A stretch of 54,982 nt of DNA. Origin: Acidobacteriota bacterium (GTDB lineage Bacteria; Acidobacteriota; Terriglobia; Acidiferrales; UBA7541). The stretch covers positions 1 through 54,982 of the forward strand of contig JAJYLB010000025.1 in NCBI GenBank assembly GCA_021788095.1, written 5' to 3'. The first letter of the stretch is position 1. Each line of letters opens with the position of its first letter. The position numbers and the translations under genes are program-made. A model generated the notes under the pieces. The model did not search any database, was not told the DNA's origin, and saw only the letters and a list, made by a program, of their open reading frames with translations. This document shows, piece after piece, positions 1-8,749 of the stretch.

Positions 1-233
1 GAATTCCACAGCCCTGGCGCAAATTTCGTGCGTTGTCCGCAAACGACTTGCGCGAATCTATGAAAAATACAAACTGTGGAAATGCCAGTTGCCACACAGA
101 CTCTGAAGCCTGTGCTACTTGGCTGCGGCCCGAAGGCCACGCTGTGCACTCCGCGTTGAATTCTTTTTCCCAGGAACGAAAGCGAGAGGCTCGACTGCAA
201 TACGGAATCCGTAACCGGAGCTGCGGTCCAAGT
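1..233. other. Non-coding start of window
   Basis: I see no convincing gene here. A small inverted repeat (CACAG at 95-99, CTGTG at 110-114) encloses a CTGAAGC core and looks like a short palindromic intergenic repeat. The 76-codon plus-strand frame at 33-263 has no family resemblance and runs into the tail of the minus-strand gene. Confidence 0.4.
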
Positions 234-2588
234 TCATCGGGCGCTCGGCGCGGGGCTGCTTGAGCCCGTGTGCTCGGCCCGTGCGGCGCGCGAACTGCGG
301 AAGTACACCGTCGCTTCGCGCACCGGGGGCTGCCCAACCGCTTGAGTCGCGAGCGAGGCGCGGGGACGCGGCGAGATGGTGACAGTAAATTCGCGGTTTG
401 AGCGATCGTACCGCAGTGTGTCTGCCGTGCCACCCTTCACCGTGACTTCCGGCGGGGAACCGGCATAGCCGTGAAGCGTTACGGCACGCTCGCCTTTGGC
501 AAAGACGACCGTGGCTTCGAGCTGCGTGGGCGAATCGCGAATCGCGGCGATGCGCACGCGGCCCGTGCCAACGAATTTGCCGGCGTCTCCGAGGAAGGCG
601 ATGCCGCTCTTGCCCATGGCCGCGCAGACGTAATAGGAAGCGTCGTCCTTTTCGAGCTGGCCACGGAACGACTCGCCCGAAGGAACGACGGTCAGCTGGC
701 GAGAAAAGTAGTCGTAAACAGCCATCCTGCCGCGCAAACCGACCTGCGCGGCGCGAAAGCGCACGGGCCCGCGATCCAGCGGCGTGCGGGCGAAGGCGAA
801 GACGTAGGCCGTGGTCACGCCGTTCTGGCGCGTGTACGTGCGGCCAAGGGTCGGCTCGTGCCGGCCGAGTGCGGCGTCCAGATAGTCGCGGTCGAGGGGG
901 ACGAGCGGCGCGTCAGGTTTGATCAGGACCCCGTCCTTGCGCGCGGCCTGCATCAGATTTTCCCGGTTTTCTTGACCGATGGCGTCCCCAAAGCCCACAG
1001 GCCCCGCGGAAAGAGTCTGCAACAGGATCAGGTTCGCATCCGTGCTGGTGGCGACGTCGGCCCACGGCCAGATGCCCAGCGCGGCCGCGAACTGGGAGGT
1101 GAACAGAAAGTTGTACCAGCGCGCGCGAACGAACTTATCATCGCTGACGCGCGTGGTGGTCAGGTTCGAATAGCGCGAGCCCTGGAGCAGTTCGCTTGGC
1201 TCGGGCATGCAATATTGCATCGTCAGGCTTGCCTGCCGCATGGCCGCTGCCATCTCATCGAAAAATTCATCGCCAATGCGCGGATCCGCATGGAAGCCGG
1301 AATAGTCGCGGATCACGCTCGCCCAATCTTGCTCGTAAGTGGCCACTCCGCTCGCTCGCAGATAGCGCGCGATGTGGCGCCAGTAGCTCGGATCGATTGG
1401 AGCGACCCCGGCGATCCTGTACTGCCGGCGATAGGGGCTGTCCTGGCCCATCCATCGGCTGTGTACGACGAAAGGCAAACCCACGCCCCGGTGAAAGGCG
1501 GCGAGACCCTGCGGGAACAGCGTGGGCGAAGCTTCGTAAAGCCAGATGCCGCCGTAGACGTTCCAGCGGGCCAGCGGAAACCGCGGATTCTTGGCTGTCA
1601 GCGGCCGGCCGGTGAAACTCAGGCGGTCTTTCTGGTACCACCAGCTGTCCAGTTGGAGGTAGCCGATGGGGATCGCGCGCGAGCGCAGCTCGGCGATTTC
1701 CGCGCGTAGCGTGCCCGCGTAGCCGAGCTTTGGATCGAAATTGTAGTAATAGGTGGCGCCGTTGTCGGTCCAGTAGCCGAGCGTGCGCAGGGTGGGATCC
1801 GATTCGTTCGAAGGGCGAGTGACGCCTTCGAACCTCGTTAGCGCTTTCCCCCACGTCCGAAAGGCCCGGCCGATGCCGCGCGTGACCACGAGCAGCGAGC
1901 GTACGGAATAGCCCGCTGGAACGTGGGTGATGGCATCGTCCAAGCGCACCGCGACGCGGCGCGTTCCATCGCCGCGCAGCGTCGTAACCTGGAACCCGGC
2001 CGCAGGCGACAGGATCGCCGCGTCGGCACGATCGTCGAACAGCAGCCATGGCGTACCGTACTCGCCGGCGGAAAACTGCGGCGGGGAGAACGCCTGGTTC
2101 CGGTAGCTGAAGACGTGGAGTCCCGCGGGCAGCGAGGTGAAATCGGGAAAGGGGATGGGGGAATGCGGTGTGGCCCGATCGCACCTCAGCTCGAACCGGG
2201 CGATGGGCTCGAGGTCATAAGTGATGATTTCCGCCGTGACAGGAAGGCTGTGCCAGCGCCACGCGAACCGGAGCGCATGAAACGGGCCGATGCCGTCGCG
2301 CCCCGTCGCGCGCGCAACGCGCTCCACGCGGCTTCCCACGCTTCCGCGAAACTCCCACGCCGGCGCGCGGCTGGTCACTTGATAGGCTCCGGTGCGCGAG
2401 TCCAGGGTCGCCGTAAGGCCAACCGCCGATGGGCGCTGCGCCCTGGCGCCGGGCACGAATCCGCCGGCGCAGGCGGCCACGGCCAGGAAGTAACAGACGG
2501 CAGCGAGCCACCCATGCCGCGCGTAGGGCAGGTGGAAATCACCGCCCCGCATCCGTCGGGGAGCCTTGTGGCATCTCGCATGAGACAT
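234..2588 (-). CDS. Secreted TIM-barrel glycoside hydrolase, clan GH-D (GH36/GH27)-like
   Basis: Predicted 784-residue exported protein. An N-terminal hydrophobic stretch (about residues 29-50) ending in Ala-X-Ala looks like a signal peptide. A beta-rich N-terminal part of about 240 residues is followed by a barrel segment with YLQLDSWWY (Asp314) and TYEQDW (Asp421), the arrangement seen in alpha-galactosidase-like clan GH-D enzymes, and then a C-terminal beta domain. I chose the ATG at 2588 because GGAGAGAG lies about 7 bases upstream; the open frame runs on to 2993 but the extra residues are low-complexity Arg/Pro-rich. It diverges from the alginate-lyase-like gene across about 300 bases. 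Substrate is unknown. The catalytic roles of the two Asp residues are inferred from position only. Confidence 0.6.
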   Translation of the reverse strand: MSHARCHKAPRRMRGGDFHLPYARHGWLAAVCYFLAVAACAGGFVPGARAQRPSAVGLTATLDSRTGAYQVTSRAPAWEFRGSVGSRVERVARATGRDGIGPFHALRFAWRWHSLPVTAEIITYDLEPIARFELRCDRATPHSPIPFPDFTSLPAGLHVFSYRNQAFSPPQFSAGEYGTPWLLFDDRADAAILSPAAGFQVTTLRGDGTRRVAVRLDDAITHVPAGYSVRSLLVVTRGIGRAFRTWGKALTRFEGVTRPSNESDPTLRTLGYWTDNGATYYYNFDPKLGYAGTLRAEIAELRSRAIPIGYLQLDSWWYQKDRLSFTGRPLTAKNPRFPLARWNVYGGIWLYEASPTLFPQGLAAFHRGVGLPFVVHSRWMGQDSPYRRQYRIAGVAPIDPSYWRHIARYLRASGVATYEQDWASVIRDYSGFHADPRIGDEFFDEMAAAMRQASLTMQYCMPEPSELLQGSRYSNLTTTRVSDDKFVRARWYNFLFTSQFAAALGIWPWADVATSTDANLILLQTLSAGPVGFGDAIGQENRENLMQAARKDGVLIKPDAPLVPLDRDYLDAALGRHEPTLGRTYTRQNGVTTAYVFAFARTPLDRGPVRFRAAQVGLRGRMAVYDYFSRQLTVVPSGESFRGQLEKDDASYYVCAAMGKSGIAFLGDAGKFVGTGRVRIAAIRDSPTQLEATVVFAKGERAVTLHGYAGSPPEVTVKGGTADTLRYDRSNREFTVTISPRPRASLATQAVGQPPVREATVYFRSSRAARAEHTGSSSPAPSAR

Positions 2589-2771
2589 GATGGGCTCTCT
2601 CCGCACCGCAGTATGGGCTTCGCGCCTGCCGGAATCAAGCTGGCGGATTTTTGTCAGGCTAGCACGAAGGCGCCGGGGGAAAAGCGTCCGGCGAGCCAGA
2701 AGGGGGTCGCCCACCGTGCGAGTCGTTCGCCTGCGGCGCTTTTTCACAATCTGAAATCGATTTCTTTGCCG

Positions 2772-2801
2772 TTGACTTTTGGCGCCGCGCGCACGTAGAT
2801 G
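2772..2801 (+). promoter_or_regulatory. Possible sigma70-type promoter for the lyase operon
   Basis: TTGACT, an 18-base spacer, then TAGATG. It lies about 85 bases upstream of the lyase start, in the divergent intergenic region 2589-2886. The -10 match is only four of six, so this is tentative. I see nothing else in that region. Confidence 0.25.
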
Positions 2802-2886
2802 GCGTTGTGCGGGACCGAGGCCTGCCCGGCGCGGTTCTTTCGCATCTGGCCGGGCGCGCGGATGTTGCGGGGAGGAAGGGCTCAGG

Positions 2887-4095
2887 ATGCTCGTATCGCG
2901 AAGGGAATTCTGCGCCATGGCGGGCGTCGCCGCCGCGGCGTTGGGGGCGCGCCGCTTCGCCATCAGCGCGTTGCCTCGCGCGGACATCCCCAACGTCGCC
3001 GCGATCGACCGTCACCGCATCCTTACCGCCGCCAACCGCTGCCTGCGCGAACCCCCCGTCACGATTACCAGCTTCTTCTGCCCGCGCAGCGCCGGAGGGA
3101 GGCACGATTACTATTCCGAAGGCGACTATTGGTGGCCGAATCCGAAGGATCCCGCGGGACCGTATATCCAGCGCGACGGCTACTCGAATCCCGGGAATTT
3201 CACCGCGGATCGCCAGGCGCTCATCCGCTTGAGTCTTCAATTGCCCGCCTTGGCCGCGGCGTGGCTCCTGACGCGCGACCGGCGCTACGCCGCGCACGCC
3301 GTCGAGCACTTGCGCGCCTGGTTTGTTGCGCCCGCCACGCGAATGAACCCGAACCTCGAGTACGCTCAAGCGATCCATGGCATCACCACGGGACGCGGCA
3401 TTGGGATCATCGACACGATTCACTTGGTCGAAGTCGTTCGTTCGATTCCCTTTCTCGAGCGATCGAGCGAGTTTCCGCCGGCGGAACAGCGGCAAGTGCG
3501 CCAATGGTTCGCCGATTACGTCCATTGGATGACGACCTCGAAGAACGGCATCGCCGAGCGCGAGGCCAAAAACAATCACGGCACCTGCTGGGTGATGCAG
3601 GTGGCCGAATTCGCCGCGTATACCGACAACCGCGCGCTGACCGACTTCTGCCGCGCGCGATTCCGCCAAGTGCTCGTTCCGAATCAGATCGCGGCCGACG
3701 GCAGCTTCCCTCTGGAACTGAGGCGCACCAAGCCCTATGGCTATTGCCTCTTCAACCTCGATGCTATGGCCACGGTCTGCCAGATCCTCTCGACTCCGCG
3801 CGACAACCTGTTTTCCTTCGCGCTTCCCGATGGCCGGGGATTCGCCAAGGCCGTCGCCTTCCTGTTCCCCTTTATCGCCGACAAAAGCCGCTGGCCGTAC
3901 CGTCACGACGTCGAATATTTCGCGGACTGGCCGGTTCGCCAGCCCAGCTTGCTCTTCGGCGGGATCGCGCTCAACCGGCCTCGGTATTTTCCCGTGTGGA
4001 GGCGTCTCGATCCCGATCCCACCGTCGCAGAAATCATTCGCAATTATCCCATCCGCCAGCCGGTGCTTTGGGTCTCGGAGGAGGCGGGCGGATGA
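2887..4095 (+). CDS. Tat-exported alginate lyase-fold protein (PF05426-like, PL5-type site)
   Basis: 402 residues. The start at 2887 follows GGAGGAAGG, and the N-terminus has a twin-arginine pattern (SRREFCAM) followed by an Ala-rich hydrophobic stretch, so Tat export to the periplasm is likely. The body is the alpha-helical alginate_lyase domain. NNHG at residues 229-232 corresponds to the Asn-His pair that acts in PL5 lyases, and Tyr284/Tyr286 (KPYGYCLFN) sit where the catalytic Tyr is expected. The upstream YWWPNPKDP motif is typical of bacterial homologues. The reaction would be beta-elimination of a uronic-acid-containing polysaccharide. The true polymer is not evident, and many homologues do not act on alginate. 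The GH28-like gene follows after 60 bases, probably in the same operon. Confidence 0.75.
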   Translation: MLVSRREFCAMAGVAAAALGARRFAISALPRADIPNVAAIDRHRILTAANRCLREPPVTITSFFCPRSAGGRHDYYSEGDYWWPNPKDPAGPYIQRDGYSNPGNFTADRQALIRLSLQLPALAAAWLLTRDRRYAAHAVEHLRAWFVAPATRMNPNLEYAQAIHGITTGRGIGIIDTIHLVEVVRSIPFLERSSEFPPAEQRQVRQWFADYVHWMTTSKNGIAEREAKNNHGTCWVMQVAEFAAYTDNRALTDFCRARFRQVLVPNQIAADGSFPLELRRTKPYGYCLFNLDAMATVCQILSTPRDNLFSFALPDGRGFAKAVAFLFPFIADKSRWPYRHDVEYFADWPVRQPSLLFGGIALNRPRYFPVWRRLDPDPTVAEIIRNYPIRQPVLWVSEEAGG

Positions 4096-4155
4096 AACGC
4101 TTCGCCACGTGCTTTCGAATCGTCGGCCGGGCAACACCCACGGGGAGGAACGGTA

Positions 4156-5835
4156 ATGGATTCAGGCGACGCGCCCACACGACGGAAATGGCTGAGCTTG
4201 GTTTCGACGGGCTTGGTCGCGCCAGGCCTGCTAGCCGCCGGGCCGGCGGCTGCGACCCTGTCGCCGCCCTCCGGCGGCGAAGCCGCGGGCGCGCGCACCT
4301 TCAATATCCGCGATTTCGGCGCGAAGGGCGACGGCAAAACCCTCGATACGAAAGCCGTGCAAGCGGCAATCGACGCCGCGAGCGGCGATCGTGGCGGAAC
4401 GGTGCTGGTGCCGGCGGGCGTTTTCGCGATCGGAACGGTGGAAATGAAGAGCAACGTCACCCTGCACATCGCCGCGCAGGGCAAGCTGCTCGGCAGCGCC
4501 GACGGCAGCCAATATCACGCCGCCGGGGCGATCCCGCTTGGCGGAGACGCGACGCTGCGCGACGGCAACGTTGGCCTGATCTTCGCGGTCCACGCCGAAA
4601 ACGTAACGATCGAAGGGCCGGGAACCATCGACGGGCAGGGAGCCGAGTTCCGTGCCCCGCGCCGCGGCGTTCCGCCGCCCTCGGGCCGCGGTGGCAGCCG
4701 CCGGCCCTATCACCTCCTTTTTTACCGCTGCAGGAATGTGCGCGTGCGCGATCTGTTCCTCCGCGATAGCGCCTACCATTCCGTCCGCGTGATCGAGAGC
4801 GATTTCGTCTGGTGCGACGGGCTGCGCATCTACAATCGCGTGAACGGCAATAACGACGGGTTCCACTTCATCAGCAGCCGCTACGTGCACGTGGCGAACT
4901 GCGACGTGCAGTCGCAAGACGACGCCTGCGCGCTGTTCGGCAGTTGCGAGTTCGTCACCATAACCAATAGCACGTTCAGCACGCGCTGGGCCGTCTTCCG
5001 GTTCGGCGGGGGCAATCCGCAAAACATCGCCATCTCCAACTGCGTCATCTACGATACCTTTGGGTGCCCGATCAAGATGCAGTTCGGCCCGGAGGCTCGC
5101 GCGCAGAACATCCTCTTCGCCAATCTCGTCCTCGAGGATGTTACGGGACCGATCTCCATCGACCTGACCGATCGGGCTCCCTTTGGCGCAACGCCAAGCC
5201 AACCTTCCGAGAAGGGCTTCGTGCGCAACATCATGTTCCACGGCATCCGCGCGCGGGTCGTGGCCCACGGCCGCCAGCTTCCCGACTTCCCCTTTCCCCA
5301 ACATTTCCGGCCGGGCGAGACGCGCCAGTGCATCGTGCTGAACTCGGTGCAAGACGCGTTCCTCGAGGGGGTGACGCTCAGCGATGTCCACGTCACCTAC
5401 GGCGGCGGAGGAACGGCCGAAGAAGCCCGCCGGGAAGTTCCTCCGATCGCCGGCGAATATTTTGAAATGGGCACCCCGCCGGCCTATGGCCTTTACGCGC
5501 GGAAAGTGCGCGGGCTGACGCTCGATAACGTTCGCTTCAATCTCGAGCGGCCCGACCTGCGGCCGGCGGTGGTGCTCGATCGCGCGGCTGACGTCGCCGT
5601 CGGCAATTTGAGTGTCGAGGGCAATCCGCAGGCTGACGCCGTGCTGCGCCTGATCGACACGCGCGACGCGCTGATCGCGGGCGCGAGGCTGCTTACACCC
5701 GCGGCCGTTTTCGCGCGCGTCGAAGGCGCTTCGAGCGAAGAAATCACCATCGACGGAGGTGCGCTGTCGAAGGCCGGCACGCCGTTGGTCTTTGAGGCGG
5801 GCGCGACGGAAAAGGCGGCGAAGTTGCGCGCCTGA
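4156..5835 (+). CDS. GH28-like right-handed beta-helix hydrolase (polygalacturonase/pectate lyase superfamily)
   Basis: 559 residues, start preceded by GGGAGGA. The N-terminus has Arg-Arg-Lys-Trp followed by a hydrophobic stretch, consistent with Tat export. The domain opens with FNIRDFGAKGDGKTLDT, the classic N-terminal signature of pectate-lyase-superfamily/GH28 helices, and continues with many short repeated coils. Asp234 (NNDG), Asp255 and Asp256 (QDD) have the same 21-residue and adjacent spacing as the three catalytic Asp residues of fungal polygalacturonases. The Gly-His-Gly element expected about 21 residues later is replaced by TRWAVFRF; an Ile-Lys-Met segment follows near residue 310. 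Substrate is probably a galacturonan or rhamnogalacturonan-like chain (inference). It forms an operon with the preceding lyase. Confidence 0.75.
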   Translation: MDSGDAPTRRKWLSLVSTGLVAPGLLAAGPAAATLSPPSGGEAAGARTFNIRDFGAKGDGKTLDTKAVQAAIDAASGDRGGTVLVPAGVFAIGTVEMKSNVTLHIAAQGKLLGSADGSQYHAAGAIPLGGDATLRDGNVGLIFAVHAENVTIEGPGTIDGQGAEFRAPRRGVPPPSGRGGSRRPYHLLFYRCRNVRVRDLFLRDSAYHSVRVIESDFVWCDGLRIYNRVNGNNDGFHFISSRYVHVANCDVQSQDDACALFGSCEFVTITNSTFSTRWAVFRFGGGNPQNIAISNCVIYDTFGCPIKMQFGPEARAQNILFANLVLEDVTGPISIDLTDRAPFGATPSQPSEKGFVRNIMFHGIRARVVAHGRQLPDFPFPQHFRPGETRQCIVLNSVQDAFLEGVTLSDVHVTYGGGGTAEEARREVPPIAGEYFEMGTPPAYGLYARKVRGLTLDNVRFNLERPDLRPAVVLDRAADVAVGNLSVEGNPQADAVLRLIDTRDALIAGARLLTPAAVFARVEGASSEEITIDGGALSKAGTPLVFEAGATEKAAKLRA

Positions 5836-5874
5836 GCGAAGCGGCTCCCTCGGCCTTGAGCGCGGCCGGCTCTC

Positions 5875-8142
5875 TCACCCGATGCGGTGCGGCGCTCGAT
5901 CCGCCGTCTCCGCGTCGCGGTACACGATCACCGGTCGGCGCGCCGGGGTCGAAACGCGCACGCTGCCTCCGCGGGCGTTGCAGGGAATTTCCTCTCGCTT
6001 CTCGACCCCTAACGCCACCGCCTTGATTTCCGATGCCTTCCAATCCCCCGGCAGCGGGGCGGCGAGTTCGGCAGGAAGCAGGCTGTAAAACGCGATCCGG
6101 TCGCCGTCCAGAGGACAGAAAGTGCTGCCGTCGCGGGCCACTTCCACCCCGCCCAGTTTCACCGAGTAGCTTCCCTCGGTCGGGTTCAAATCCAGCCTCG
6201 TTTTCCCCTCCAGCCCGATCCTCACGCGGTCACCCGAGCGCTCGAACGTTTCGATGTCGAGACTCTGGATTTTGAACCACGGAACCATCAGCAGGTAGAA
6301 GAGATCCGTAACTTCTTCGAGCGGCGATGCCTGGGTCAGCCAGATGCGCCCGGCCGTATTCCAGAACAGCGCGTCCACCATGCGGCCGGGAAAAGGCTTC
6401 ATCCGGCCGTTGGCGCCCCAGACGGCTACCTTGCGGTAGACGAGCGGCAGGATGGGAACCGGCGCGCCCCCGAAAGGGCAATGGGACCGCGCCAGCCCGT
6501 CGGCGTAGTTGAACCAGGTGACCTTGCCGATGAAGGCGTAGCGCAAAGCCTCGGAGCTGACATCCACCCCGTAACGCCTGAAGCCTTCGAGAACCTTGTA
6601 ACGGCCTTGCTCCAGATTCTTGATTCCGCTCGCCGGATGCGCGGGGTCCCAGTCGTTGCGAATCGAGTAGTACGAGAGCACGTCGACGTGCGTGGTATCG
6701 CGGAGCTTGTACCGCTCGCATGTGTACTTCACTCTTTCGGCGCCGGGACCCGCCATGTATTTCGCCAGGCCAAGGATGTAGGAATCCTCCCCCGTCCAGT
6801 TGCGGCTCTTCCACAAGCCGCCGTCGGGCCGGCGAGCGATGAACGCCGGGTCCCAGGCGGGACTGCTCCGATAGGCGTCGTCGTAATTATCGGCAAACGT
6901 CACGTGGCAGTTGTAGCGGCGGCCGAGTTCCATGAGCTTCATCAAGCCGCTGTAGCCGCCGAGCCGCTCGTCCACTTCCGCGACGGAGGGATAGCCGGTA
7001 TCTTTTCCCCGAAACTGCCATCCCCACAACTGCACCACTTGCGGCCAGGAATCGGTCAGCGCCGCTACCTTGCGGATCAGCTCGCCTGCTTGTTCGAATG
7101 TCGCGCCCGGCTGCTTCCATAGCGGCTGGTCGAGATGAATGCCGTACTCGAACTTGTCGTCGTAGAAAGTCGTGATCTTGGCGGGCATGCGATCGCGAAC
7201 GAGTTTGGCGCCGTCGAGCCAGTCGATTCGCCCGTCGCCATCCACGTCGCCGATAAAATCCAGCCGGCATTGCGATTTCTCTTCGATGGGCAGGTTCGGA
7301 GTCTGGGCGTTGCCGCAGTCACGCGGGTCCGGCGGACCCAGATTCATGTCGTAACACAGGTTGCCGTTTACCCGGTGCCGCTGGATGGTCCCGAGCGAGG
7401 CGCGGCGGTGGCCGGCGTCTCCCGCGACGGTGAGTGCGGTGCCATCCATGTAGGCGGTGGTTTCCTGCACGCAAATCGCGCGCTCGTTCGCCACCATCAC
7501 CAGAGGAAGACTCGCCAGCACGCTGCCCCAAAAACGGTTCTGCGGCAAGCTGCCCGGTCGCGCCGCGGCGAGATCGGCGAAGTGGCCGCCGGAATCCCCG
7601 TGCGCCAGCCAGGCCTTTCCGTCCTCCTCGCGCACGGTCACCAGGCGCGGCAACGCCGCCTCGATAAGCTCGTAACCCTCGCGTTCTTCAATTTCTTCCA
7701 TGCTGATTCGGATGGTCGGCCCTTCGACCACGTAGCGCAGGGTGAAGGAAGCTGCCGGCGCGCCCTCGTAATCGGCTTGGAAACGGAAATCGGCTTGCGT
7801 TCCGGTCGCCGCCGCCCCGGTCGCCGTCAGGGGCGAAGCCCGGTAGCCTCGCGGCTCTTTCCGGCACACAACTGCGGCGAGTTTCTCGCCCAGATCCTCT
7901 CCGCGCATCTTCGTCCCGAGTCTGGTCAGCCGGTACTCGAACGGAACGCCGTCCCCACGGTCGAGGATAAGCTGGACATCCGAGGACTGGAGAACCACGG
8001 GGTTCTTGGGCGCCGCCCGGTCTGCGAGCGGCGCGCCCAAGGGAGAATCGGCCCACCATGGAACGGTAGCCAGGCTGACGAGCCCGGCCATTCCGTTGCT
8101 CAGGAAGTCTCTCCGGCGCATTCTCTTGCTTGGGTCATCCAT
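5875..8142 (-). CDS. Tat-exported GH101-like glycoside hydrolase (endo-alpha-N-acetylgalactosaminidase-like)
   Basis: 755 residues from the ATG at 8142. MRRRDFLSNG from residue 8 is a Tat motif. A beta-sandwich N-terminal half leads to DVDGDGRIDWLDGAKLVRD (about residues 297-315), a Ca-loop-like segment resembling the one that introduces the catalytic barrel in GH101 O-glycanases (compare their DGxxxWQDGA pattern). HVDVLSYY (Asp487) and VSSEALRY (Glu531) are candidates for nucleophile and acid/base. The family releases core-1 disaccharide from mucin-type O-glycoproteins; that this protein does so is inference. It is shorter than streptococcal GH101 enzymes and lacks their extra modules. It lies downstream of the BNR array on the same strand, 92 bases after the truncated BNR gene. 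Confidence 0.6.
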   Translation of the reverse strand: MDDPSKRMRRRDFLSNGMAGLVSLATVPWWADSPLGAPLADRAAPKNPVVLQSSDVQLILDRGDGVPFEYRLTRLGTKMRGEDLGEKLAAVVCRKEPRGYRASPLTATGAAATGTQADFRFQADYEGAPAASFTLRYVVEGPTIRISMEEIEEREGYELIEAALPRLVTVREEDGKAWLAHGDSGGHFADLAAARPGSLPQNRFWGSVLASLPLVMVANERAICVQETTAYMDGTALTVAGDAGHRRASLGTIQRHRVNGNLCYDMNLGPPDPRDCGNAQTPNLPIEEKSQCRLDFIGDVDGDGRIDWLDGAKLVRDRMPAKITTFYDDKFEYGIHLDQPLWKQPGATFEQAGELIRKVAALTDSWPQVVQLWGWQFRGKDTGYPSVAEVDERLGGYSGLMKLMELGRRYNCHVTFADNYDDAYRSSPAWDPAFIARRPDGGLWKSRNWTGEDSYILGLAKYMAGPGAERVKYTCERYKLRDTTHVDVLSYYSIRNDWDPAHPASGIKNLEQGRYKVLEGFRRYGVDVSSEALRYAFIGKVTWFNYADGLARSHCPFGGAPVPILPLVYRKVAVWGANGRMKPFPGRMVDALFWNTAGRIWLTQASPLEEVTDLFYLLMVPWFKIQSLDIETFERSGDRVRIGLEGKTRLDLNPTEGSYSVKLGGVEVARDGSTFCPLDGDRIAFYSLLPAELAAPLPGDWKASEIKAVALGVEKREEIPCNARGGSVRVSTPARRPVIVYRDAETADRAPHRIG

Positions 8143-8234
8143 TAGGGAATACCGCACCCCTTTCCACACACCGCCTTGCCGGCCGAATGTTGCTTATTAT
8201 CCTGCTGTTCGCGGGGTAACGCGCGAAATTCCAC

Positions 8235-8717
8235 TTATTCTTTCTTCTTGGGCTCTTGGATGGAGCCGGCCGGTACTTCGGTGGCCAGATTGATGCCCTC
8301 GGAGAGGGAATAGGCGACGTTCCCAAGTCCGAACCGGCAATCCGAGTCCCAGCTTGGATGCCCGTCCCCGCCTTTCGTTCTTAGGGCGAACTTCCAGGTC
8401 TTCCCGCCATCGGCGGAAACGCAGGTGACAACGTCCGTGGTCGGGGAATCGTTCGGAAAGATCATGGTACAGGCCATGAGCTCGCTAGCGTTTTGCGGAT
8501 TGGCGTCGATCTCCACCTCGGACTGCGGATTGGAAGGCAAAGCGCTGCTGACGTGTACGCTCGGGCCGACGCGCACGAGATCGCCGGCGGGACCAGGATT
8601 TTGAGCCGCCGCGCCGGCGGTGAAGAGCAACATAAGCGAAGCGAACAGCGTTCCCGCCAGAAAAACTGGGCCCGTAGGGGCGCGGTACCCGTGCCCTGCT
8701 CCTCTTGTTCTCCTCAT
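8235..8717 (-). pseudogene. Truncated BNR/Asp-box propeller protein (signal peptide plus first blade)
   Basis: 160 residues from the ATG at 8717, which follows AAGGAG. It has a signal peptide ending in Ala-Ala-Ala-Gln, the VGPSVHVS motif that opens mature members of this BNR family, and the first Asp box (SADGGKTW). It then stops at EPKKKE after roughly one blade, against about 620-650 residues in intact neighbours. Closest in style to the 14923-16815 and 24972-26933 proteins (DANPQNASELMAC, FGLG). It could be a decayed copy, or a secreted single-blade product if still translated, since start and ribosome site are intact. It is the last BNR member in the minus-strand array. Confidence 0.65.
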
Positions 8718-8749
8718 TTTGCTCCTTCGCAAGAGATCCTCCTCGCCCC

